Positions 55,676-64,000 of a stretch of 64,000 bases of DNA are shown here, piece by piece. The position numbers were made by a program, and so were the translations under genes. The stretch covers positions 9,075,764 to 9,139,763 of the forward strand of contig NC_092583.1 of the NCBI RefSeq assembly GCF_037975245.1, in the 5' to 3' direction. Position 1 is the first letter of the stretch. Every line of letters begins with the position of its first letter. The stretch comes from Apostichopus japonicus. Taxonomy: Eukaryota > Echinodermata > Holothuroidea > Aspidochirotida > Stichopodidae. The notes beneath the pieces were generated by a model. The model was not told the DNA's origin. It saw only the letters and a list, made by a program, of their open reading frames with translations, and did no database searches.

Positions 55676-57267
55676 GTATGCATTCTTTTGGAGATAAGCT
55701 GTGTATAGCCTATAGGTTTTAACTTTCTCGTGAAATGATAGGCAATCCACGGAGGCAAGGGAAGGTTGCCTTTCATAACTTCATCATAGGCAGATGCCTA
55801 ACGGAAGCCTATTGCGTAACCTAGGCCTAGGCTAATTGTTGCCGAAGGCCCTATAGCCTCTACAGGCCCAAAGCCTAGGCCTATAGATCATTTGTAACGT
55901 TATAAATCATTGCGTAAGCCTATAGAGCTGGCAGTTTAATTACTACTTTCCCTTGAACAGGGCTGTGTATCACTATTATATGTATCACTTTTAAATTAAG
56001 AGTACTTCTTTCCCTTTTACTAATTCAATGTGAAATGGAGAGTGATAGTTATACCATTAGCCTACTCCATACTCCATAGTCTCGAATATAATGCATGTAT
56101 GATGTAGCCTAGCCCAGTTCAAAGGGTCGTCGACGACTTGACCTAGCCTATATGTATAGTTTACGCCCCAGCTAGTTTAACTTAATAAGGACGTACCCCT
56201 ACTGTAAGTTGAAGCCTACAGTTCTATTGGCCACCAACAAAACTAGAGTAAGGTCCTTAAATAGCCTCACACTCATCATCACACTGATTATAATGCAAGC
56301 AATATAATTTTGAGGTGGGTTCTCAATCGTTTCGTGCTGCATTAAGCTGCTGTCGAAAGACATAATAAATAAGTTGCATTGAATCTCTTGCTGTTGAGCA
56401 TGTCTAATCATCTCTGTGTTCATGAATAGACTTTTTATTATAAGTAGTTAGTAGACTTAAATGAAATTGTTACACTGGAAAGCCATAGGGCATCAAATTT
56501 CATGCCTAGTAGCTTGCATCCCTCAATAATCCACAAGAACATTTGATGCAGATTTAGCCAACACAAAGACCAAATATGTGATAGGCCTTATATGATTTCC
56601 AATATTTCCAATTGATGACAGACTGCATATCTTAGATTAAAAGAAACTATGTAAAGCTTGTTTGTTATGTTGGTTTTGGCCAACTTTTGACTGCGAAAGG
56701 AAGCATATGTCTAGCGTACATGCTTAGAAAGGCAAAAAAGTAGATAATTTTGAAGCACTTCATTACATATTTACATTGTCAATCTTGATTTTCAAAGTAA
56801 AACTTGTACTGCAGGTCTAAGTGATTTCACTGTAGGCTTTTTCTGCAAGGCATGTGTAGGGTGAATGTATTGCAGTCTATATGGTAGTTTTATTACCATT
56901 AAATGTTGGCTAATTGCCTCGTTAGGGCAAATTCTTAAAAAATCAGCAGTTTTTACCATTTGATTTACAAATTCAGACAAATGAAGCCCCAACTTTTGGT
57001 CACTATGTTTCTGTTTGTATACTATCTTGCAAACATGCAATTTGCTGAGAAAAATGACTTTGAGCATGAGTTAGACATGACGCTCTCTGTGCAGGCCAAC
57101 TTAAGGGAGTAAATTTAATGATACAAGGTCAAGGGCTGTTAAATTTAATGCGTACAGACCTATTTCAGGGCTTAGTCCTAACAAAATAGACTTAAGTATA
57201 TATGCATGACTAAATCAAAAGTATGATACTTGCTGGTTTATTCTATTTTCTTTCATATATGATACAG

Positions 57268-57411
57268 CAAAGAAGAAATTCAAAATTGCTGAAGATGTGA
57301 TACTTGTGGATAGAGAGGATGGAGCAGAGTTTGATGAAGATTCTCTTGTACCTCTCCTTGAAATGGAGCAAAACACAGCCATCATGGTGTTAAAGAGAGG
57401 TGAAAAGTGGG
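57268..57411 (+). CDS. CIDE-N gene exon 2
   Basis: Acceptor ATGATACAG, 144 nt, phase 1 on both sides. It encodes KKKFKIAEDVILVDREDGAE and MVLKRGEKW, the second half of the CIDE-N-like domain with its closing E-K-W. Confidence 0.7.
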
Positions 57412-58166
57412 GTTAGTGGCAAATAAGGAGCTACAGACAATGCAAAATACTCTGCTTACATGAATAACCAATAATTTCCAATGGGAAAATGAAGGTTAGT
57501 GTGGTGGGATCTCTGACAACAATTCCTTAATTAGGAATAAGCCTATACCTTTTGTCACAGAAAAGATCCCAGAGGTTCCTCAAAAATGACATTTGTTGTT
57601 GTTTTCGCCTCGTTTGGTGGATAACACCTCAGACTGGCTCCTTGATCCCCAGCATTTCAAATTGGGAATTTTGTTTACTTTCCATACCACATTGAGAGTA
57701 GTGTGTAAGCATAGTTTATACAGTGGCAGTCACAATCATATGGTCAAGATAACAAGGGTTGAACGTTGAATTTTGACTGCAGTTTATCAGCGTTGTACTG
57801 TTTTTCCCATAATTTTGGCAATTCCCAAACGCAAAACACAGAAGATTTGAAGAAATGTCTCATGTAGTGAGGGTATATGCAAGTACAGCAAAACAGATAA
57901 GACTTAATTGCAACTAAGGGGTAGCAGCTCTGCAGCAGTTTTAATGTCTGGTTCTTATGGCTAGTTCTGTGAAGTTTTGAAATCAATGTGTTACATTAAT
58001 TGCCATTTTTTGTGTGGTTGTAGGATTGATTACTGGTTAACCGATTGAAAAATTTGACCGGTTATCAGTTCATGGATTGTTAGAAAATGCACATTCCTAT
58101 TCATTACAAGAAATGTGTTCACCTATCTCTAGCTATGTGCTTAACAGCAGATTTTCTTTTATTTAG

Positions 58167-58330
58167 TATCTCCAGCAGCTGCAAGGGTTAAAATAGACAG
58201 CAATTCAGATACTGATGTAATTTCTGAGGAAGATGATACTCAAGATTATGCTAATCTTCCCTCCACCAGTTCTGCACCTCCCATGAAAAGATTTAAGGAA
58301 ACAGAAGCAACAACAGATGAGGCAGCTGAG
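58167..58330 (+). CDS. CIDE-N gene exon 3
   Basis: Acceptor TTTTATTTAG, donor GAG|GTAATC. It encodes an acidic, Ser/Thr-rich disordered linker with a short basic patch (PPMKRFKE). Confidence 0.6.
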
Positions 58331-58982
58331 GTAATCACATTTAAACATTTCTTTTAATGTTGAGGGCTTTATACCATTCAATGGAAACCTACAACATGGC
58401 AAAACATTTGCTCCAATTAGAAAGTTTTGGTATCCTCCTTTGCATTTAACAATCTTTGTGACAATGTATTGTATTTATTAATAATGCTTGAATCCACTTT
58501 GCTCCCAAAGACTTTGGATATATAGCATAAAACAACTCAAGAGCTGCATACATTGGTGTTGGATTTGGGGTTTGACATCTGGACTGAACAGAAATATTAC
58601 TTTTGAGATTTTCATATTTGCTATTAATTTTTAAGATTCTGAACAGTCAGTAACCTAACAAATTGATGTAGCCTTAAGCATTATGGGTTGAGGTGGGTGT
58701 CACCAATGTAAAATATGAATGGATTTGGTGGGAAAATAAGTGGGACTGACGTTTTGATGCTGGGAAGATCTCCTGTAGAAGTCATCTCTGGATTTGGAAT
58801 GGTCTTTGGGTATCCAATTTAGGATTTCAAAGGACATTAGAAAACAATAATACTAATATTAAAATAAAAAGAATGAAGGTCTTTTACTAATTTATGTTAC
58901 AAAAGCTCTAATTATGAATCTCTAAAGTTCATTACAACTTTCAAGAATCCTTGTATTTTTTTCTACACTTTATTAAGTGCAG

Positions 58983-59107
58983 TTCTTCAAAAAAAGTGCA
59001 AGTGGAGCCACTGTTTTAGCTGAATACAGAGCCCAAAAGTGTCTGAACGAAAAGTCCAGGAGATTGTTGGTAAACATTGTAGTTGCTAACATGATGGAAG
59101 TACATGG
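58983..59107 (+). CDS. CIDE-N gene exon 4 (SAMD3-like region)
   Basis: Acceptor TTATTAAGTGCAG, donor GG|GTAAGT, phase 2 out. It encodes FFKKSASGATVLAEYRAQK and EKSRRLLVNIVVANMM. Confidence 0.65.
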
Positions 59108-59989
59108 GTAAGTTTTATTTTTGTAGTTGTAAACAGAGAAAATCATGATTGCTGCAATGAAATGCTTAAAACTTTAACATGTCTATGAACATGGATTAAT
59201 TGACACATGTAAGTAAGTAAGTGCTCCATTGATGAAACATTTAGCTGGTCAACCCATGAAGATAGTTGGGAAATTGGAGAGTGGCAGTAACAATTTCTGA
59301 CTGCCACACTTGTGCCAATTTTTAATCAGGCTAATTGGTATGTTCCTGTTACAGAATGAGTTGTCTGTTGCTTTGTCAGATCTGATCCTGAGCTGGGGAT
59401 CCATTGTAAACTTAGCCTTAAAGATCTCCTGCATTGGCCCCAAATTAGCACAATAATAGAAAAAATGTGTTTGCTTTCAAGGACAGTGATGTGACATGAT
59501 CAGTATTAACCATTGAACACCAGGTATTGCTTTTCATTTTAAATATTCTCCACAGACAATACCATATGCTGAAAGACACATGTTATTGAAATTGTGTACA
59601 CAAACTTAGTTGGGCTAACCCAGGCAGTTCAATTTCATTATGTTAGAAACTTTCCTAGTTCATAGCATGTTATATTTGGGAGCTCTGACCAATACAGCAG
59701 ATAGCTGAGCGCCTTTAAAGACCCCTTTCTCCTCTGTGCAAGTGAATTTCAAGACCCAGGTTATTAAATTCAGCATTGGTCCATTGTTGTTTTTAAGAAT
59801 ACACAACATTTGAACTGACCAGTATTGCAGGTTTATGGCAGATTTGTGGTGAGAGAAAAGGGCCTTTAAGTAATCACTCATTTAGTAAGGCAAACATCTA
59901 ATACACTAATATCACACTTTATTATGATATAATATACTATTACACCATATTATAATACACTTTATTTCCCCCTACATCTACCATCACAG

Positions 59990-60090
59990 ACGGACGCCAC
60001 CTACGGTCACAAAAAGAAAAAAAGAAAAATGCAGTCGGTATTGTCAACCTGTTTGAAAACCTTCAAGACCCATACACACCAACAGGTCAT
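59990..60090 (+). CDS. CIDE-N gene exon 5 with frameshift
   Basis: Acceptor ACCATCACAG, donor CAT|GTAAGT. It enters as GRTPPTVTKRK and must lose one base in an A-rich run to read NAVGIVNLFENLQDPYTPTG. Confidence 0.6.
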
Positions 60091-60732
60091 GTAAGTAATT
60101 AATTTAAATAAACTGCAGGAGGACCCAAAACCCCCACCAAGGGTTTTTGGATTAAACACTTGCTGTCATAGGGACATTATTGTAAATTTTGGAACTATAC
60201 TTCAAAACAGTTGTTCTGCAGTATCATAGTTTAACATTAAATGCAGGGAAAAGGCATACATGCATAGGAGGGGAAATGGTTTGTCTAATGCAGGGCCAGT
60301 CAAATTTTACATTATAGGTATCATGATCTTTCCAGGACAAGAGGAGAACTTTTTTTCTCACTTAAAATGTTGGGACATGCATGATTTGGAACTGGACATT
60401 GCCATGGAAAACATTTCATCTCCCCCCCCCCCCCTTTGCAATTCTTCCTTTAGATGCCCATGACTTCAGTAGAAACAGAGGAAGTTGTGGTTAAAGGTCT
60501 CTTGTATAAGCGCTGTAGTTTTGCTAGTTCAAACTAAAATTACTGCCACATACTCATAATTTCTGAGAGTGTTTTTGATGGTAAAGATGTCTTGGAAGCT
60601 ACTTATGAAAACTCCTAGCAATTTTCAACCTACAGCTTAACTTGGGAAATGCTATTAAGAAATCTCCAACTGGAGAGTGGTACATAAAATGAACCACAGC
60701 TAGTACTAAGTACATTTCATTATTATTTTCAG

Positions 60733-61096
60733 GAAGCTTTTTATGATGAAAGAACCAAAGGAGGATTCCTTGCAGCAAGGATAAAAAAACGTCAATAGAG
60801 GAGAACATCATTCTGAACAATCAAACATAACTCCAAAGGACCCTGCCTGCAAGCAAGATGGAGACCCCATGCTTAAAAGGCCATTACATGCTGTGTCTGA
60901 TAACCTGCAATCTGAAGATAACACTACAGCAGATGTAAACTGGATGAAACATACCCCTGCTGTATCTACAGATTCTAATTTGGTCTCTGAGAGGATGAAA
61001 AATACTCTATTAGTGAGGAGAAACATGGTCAATGCTATGAATTCAGCAGGGCATATAATAGAGGAATTTCCACAATTCAAGATTACTCGAGGCCTT
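60733..61096 (+). CDS. CIDE-N gene exon 6 with frameshift
   Basis: Acceptor TATTATTTTCAG. It encodes HEAFYDERTKGGFLAARIK, meets TAG at 60796 in frame, but continues in another frame after one A is removed from the A7 run (VNRGEHHSEQSNITPKDPA, then ERMKNTLLVRRNMVNAMN). A donor CTT|GTGAGT at 61097 suggests a further exon I could not locate. Confidence 0.55.
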
Positions 61097-62277
61097 GTGA
61101 GTATGACACAAAGTATTCTGACTGGTGTCATGTATGCTATTAGACTGTGGATTGCATGCATTTACAAGTGTGCGGGGGAGATATGTCTGTCATGGGCATG
61201 GACGTCGCTAGAGGGGGTGTGGGGGTTGCGACTGTCGCACTTTAAACTTTCCAACTGTCGCACTCTCATTTTCACATATTCTTATAATTTGCGAGTGACC
61301 TAACATTTTCGGTCAAAATTGACCTTCAATCAGTCATTTTCACCACGTTTTCTTTGTCAAATTGAGACATTGTATCTCGCGATCCTTATACTCCACCATA
61401 AAAAACTTTGTTAGAGTTTTGTTTGTAGCACACTGTTTTACAAACCATTGTTTCATGGATTTGCTGTGAAAGAGGCAGTACCTCAGCAGACTTCTGTCAG
61501 GAAAACCAGTGAACTTGTTGACTTCAAACCACTGTCATTACTGAGGATTCAATCCAGATGTGATCATACACTTATGTCTGTCCAAGGCACATAATTTTTC
61601 AATGAGTTAATTTTGCACATTTTTTGGCTGAAGTAACCCAGTCAGTGTTCGTTTCTAACAATTGTTTTTATCTGTGAACAGTTATTAAATTGTTTCGCCA
61701 GCTAGAATATTAGAGAACATGCTACAAATTACCTTTTAATCAGTGTTATGTGATTGCCAATGGTTCAGTTATGTTCAAACATATAATTATCAAAGTAACA
61801 CTGTGTTATAGTTCAAGTGTAAAGATACGAATACACAGTGTACATTGTATACATACATCCGGGTATTAAAGTGTGATATCATTGGTTTCCATGCATGTGT
61901 TTATCAGTTTAAGACAAAGGTATAATATTAACTTTAAGCATTTATAATATGCAAGCATTATGATCTGATTTATCTTCATTAAAAAATAAGTTTCTAATCA
62001 GTTTATGGGCTTGCTCATGTTAGACAAGCTTTTGTTCATTCTTGTTTATGCACTTAATAAGGTGTTTTCTGTACAACTGATGCTTCTAAGATGAATATAA
62101 AAAACGTGTAACACATTTAAAATGGCATCTATGGCTTTTATCTGTTGTTTATTGCTTATGCGTATTGTCCAGCCCAGACTTTGGCGATACCTTGGAAAGG
62201 TGTTTTACAAAATACAGAATTAACACGATCTGGATTGGATAAAGAAACTTGCAATTCAACATCAGTGGGAAGATCTA

Positions 62278-62509
62278 AATAACACCATTTTTGGTGTTAA
62301 AATCAATTCAGTTAGTGTTAATTTTACACCAACCAGAGTAACAATATCAACACCAAAGATAATGAATTTAACACCCTTTGTGGTGTAAAGAAAAGGATTC
62401 TCAACTTGGTGTTAATTTAACACCCGCTGGTGTTGGCAAATATGCACTCCAAAAAGAATACAAATTTAACACCATGGGTGTTAAATTTAACACCCGAGTT
62501 TTTGCAGTG
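62278..62509. repeat. Subterminal GGTGTTAA/TTAACACC motif array
   Basis: At least ten GGTGTT or AACACC half-sites lie within 230 bp, several paired as palindromes (AACACCATTTTTGGTGTT; GGTGTTAATTTAACACC; GGTGTTAAATTTAACACC). This is typical of transposase-binding subterminal repeats. Confidence 0.75.
62487..62509 (-). repeat. Right terminal inverted repeat
   Basis: Reverse complement of the left end, with 22 of 23 positions identical. Confidence 0.9.
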
Positions 62510-63281
62510 TATTACCAAGCCAATTCCCGATCCAAGACAGTAAATTCCCTATGACACCCATGCTCTTCAGCCTAAGTAAAAGACGCTGGTGGGGAACTTT
62601 ATCAAAGGCATTCTGGAAATCCAGGAACACGACATCTACAGACCTCTGCCTATTTAGTGAACTTGCTACATCTTCCATAAACTCAAGGATATTAGTGAGA
62701 CAAGACCTTTTTTGACAAAAGCCATGTTGAGACTCTCTGGTCAAAGACTGACTGCTGAAGTGACAGACCATAGACCTTTTAACAATAGACTCCATGACCT
62801 TACAAACTACACTAGTGAGACTAACGGGCCTATAATTACAGGGCTTAGACTTATCACCCTTCTTGAAAATTGGGGTAATATTAGCACATCTCCAGTCCCT
62901 AGGAACATAACCTTCATCCATAAATTTACTAAAAACCAACGAGAGTGGAACGCAGAAATGATGTGCAAAAGTCTTCAACAAATACGGATGGATTGCATCC
63001 GGTCCAGAAGCTTTAGAAACATTTAGACGAAGCAGCTCCTTTAAGACAACCTCATTCGAAAATAAGACCGTATCCAGTTAAGGCCTATCACTGCCCCCCT
63101 GAAAATCTGGAATACTACTCGTATCTTCCCTTGTGAAAACCGACACAAAATAGTTGTTCAAAAGATCTGCGAGATCCTGACTATCAGTTACTATATTATC
63201 AGCCTGTGGTGCCCTAAGAGAAACAATTGCATCTTTTACTTTCTGCTTTGACCTGACATAAGAAAAGAAAGTTCTTCAGGC
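62510..63281 (-). mobile_element. CR1-like LINE, 5' half (split, 5'-truncated)
   Basis: Minus strand. It encodes TFFSYVRSKQKVKDAIV, then NNYFVSVFTREDTSS, an in-frame TAA at 63078-63080, KASGPDAIHPYLLKTF, NYRPVSLTSVVCKVMESIV and VVFLDFQNAFDKVPHQ with the first catalytic Asp (FDKV) intact. It breaks off at IGNWLGN exactly where the inserted element begins and resumes at REQRVVIKG in the piece ending at 55312. The 5' truncation is near 63281. Confidence 0.85.
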
Positions 63282-64000
63282 TTGTCTTATACAAATCAAG
63301 CGAATATAACATATACACCCGATGTGGCCTTACAAGGACAAATTAAACCACCGGAGTCTTGTGACGTCACACATATTTCATTTGCACTTAGTCATTGCAA
63401 GATACCCGATGTACGAAATAGCAGAAGCAACAAGCGATTTGTCCAAAGAGTAATTAAACCAAATCCGTGCCCCAGAAAAAATCCCAACATCTCATTTGTT
63501 GCCAGGAGGGTTAACTGTCCCAAATCAGGAACCAAACCCAACCATTATCAGTCATAACAATTTAAGTTACCGTTTACAATAATTCGTGGTTGGGGCAGGG
63601 AGCTGCTACTCTAGCAGCTCCCTGGTTGGGGTTATCAAAGAGATGAATCTAGATGGTAGTTCAATGAGACCACCCACAGTCCCTACACAGCCGCCCCCAA
63701 ATGTATCCAGGGTCAAAGGTGGTGATGGTAGAATCGTGCGATCGTCTGTGAATTTGGTTGGACGTAAAGCAGTTAGGCAAGGCGTAGCCAAAGGCGAAGC
63801 TTTCCGAGGGTTAATTAACGCTACAAAATGCAGTCACAACCACTCATGGACCAAGGAGACGGACGGACGGACAAACTGATGTACATACTTCATATAAAAT
63901 CTAATCCGGGACAGATTATCAGACTAAAGCTAATCGAAACGGACAATCGTTTGTAGATATTGCTTATTCCTGCAGATTACTACTGCCAAATCCGTCCACA
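63282..64000. other. Window end, no gene supported
   Basis: Two overlapping open frames (63282-63557, 63586-63879) have no recognisable domain. A GGACGGACGGAC tract lies near 63861. The hairpin at 63596 is the only clear structure. Confidence 0.4.
63596..63624. repeat. Perfect 12-bp-stem hairpin
   Basis: CAGGGAGCTGCT, loop ACTCT, then AGCAGCTCCCTG. The stem is related to that at 14153 (CAGGGAG followed by YTG). Confidence 0.8.

Larger units (their letters stand above)
55603..61096 (+). pseudogene. CIDE-N domain / SAMD3-like protein gene of the TIR element
   Basis: Exons: 55603-55675, 57268-57411, 58167-58330, 58983-59107, 59990-60090, 60733 to about 61096, all GT..AG. The ATG at 55603 starts a CIDE-N-like domain (MFVYFRNEERKVVVFKEF, then KKKFKIAEDVILVDREDGAE, then NTAIMVLKRGEKW). 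A disordered acidic segment follows (SNSDTDVISEEDDTQDY). Then comes a region (EKSRRLLVNIVVANMMEVHG, then NAVGIVNLFENLQDPYTPTG and HEAFYDERTKGGFLAARIK) matching my recollection of SAMD3-like fish proteins, and lastly ERMKNTLLVRRNMV with EEFPQFKI. Two one-base shifts, both in A-rich runs (59990-60090 and 60781-60790), break the frame. It is a decayed gene or carries assembly errors. CIDE-N domains are otherwise known from DFF40/DFF45 and CIDE proteins. The end beyond 61096 was not found. Confidence 0.65.
55313..62509 (+). mobile_element. 7.2-kb TIR element carrying a CIDE-N/SAMD3-like gene
   Basis: The ends are 23-bp inverted repeats with one mismatch (55313-55335 and 62487-62509), both reading CACTGCAAAAACTC inward and then GGTGTTAA. 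A TA duplication flanks it (55311-55312, 62510-62511). The CACTG termini and 2-bp duplication resemble CMC (CACTA/Mirage/Chapaev) elements. Subterminal GGTGTTAA/TTAACACC copies are dense at the right end (about 62280-62509) and sparser at the left. The only gene found inside is the spliced CIDE-N gene; no DDE/D transposase is recognised. It lies inside a LINE, so it moved after the LINE landed. It may be non-autonomous, may have captured a gene, or may belong to an undescribed group. Confidence 0.8.

Noticed and set aside
55313-62509. Interpretation as a Maverick/Polinton or virus-like element
   Set aside because: No polymerase, integrase, protease or capsid-like frames. The TIRs are short and the duplication is 2 bp rather than 6 bp.
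63282-63879. Two frames of about 90 codons at the window end
   Set aside because: No family recognised. They lie in repeat-like sequence beside a hairpin, and the window ends before any gene structure could be judged.

Overview
The window reads as nuclear DNA of an animal, most likely a marine deuterostome invertebrate and, by inference, an echinoderm such as a sea cucumber. It is AT-rich. Genes are split into many short exons with GT..AG introns. It has many (TA)n tracts, non-LTR retrotransposon fragments, hAT-like and other TIR elements, and a roughly 145-bp dispersed tandem repeat containing GGTCA and GATATCTCAAGAAGGGAAG. No bacterial, organellar or viral gene set is visible. The species call is inference from sequence style and gene families, not from a database match.

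Layout. 1-7.2 kb: no convincing gene, only repeats. 7.2-10.8 kb: a small plus-strand gene (two coding exons plus probable 5'UTR exons) for a predicted beta-propeller protein. 13.6-38.7 kb: a large plus-strand gene. I reconstruct 18 coding exons whose phases all agree (4,023 nt, 1,340 residues plus stop, N-terminus not found). The order is DED-like domain, 14-residue-repeat coiled coil, then module A (death-fold, ZU5, UPA-like) and module B (death-fold, UBA-like, ZU5, UPA-like), then a C-terminal death-fold exon. The two modules look like an internal duplication of an exon block. A dead L2/CR1-like LINE (25.0-26.9 kb) and a hAT-type MITE (30.8-31.1 kb) sit in its introns. 43.0-49.4 kb: a plus-strand gene for a protein kinase lacking the HRD arginine, with a long low-complexity N-terminal region and a duplicated in-frame splice acceptor. 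50.6-52.3 kb: a GATA-like polypurine satellite containing a 27-bp-arm palindrome.

54.3-63.3 kb is the most interesting part. A minus-strand CR1-like LINE is cut exactly in two by a 7,197-bp element with 23-bp terminal inverted repeats starting CACTGCAAAAACTC and a TA target-site duplication. Removing the element and one TA restores the LINE reading frame. The element carries its own intron-containing gene. That gene encodes an N-terminal CIDE-N-like domain followed by regions resembling the uncharacterised SAMD3-like proteins that are abundant in fish and invertebrate genomes. Its ends carry GGTGTTAA/TTAACACC palindromes. It resembles a CMC-type (CACTA/Mirage/Chapaev) element, but the cargo gene is not a transposase I recognise.

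The three host genes (propeller, death-domain/ZU5 adaptor, kinase) all lie on the plus strand. They are plausible parts of apoptosis or innate-immune signalling, a class of genes expanded in echinoderms. That they work together is inference only.
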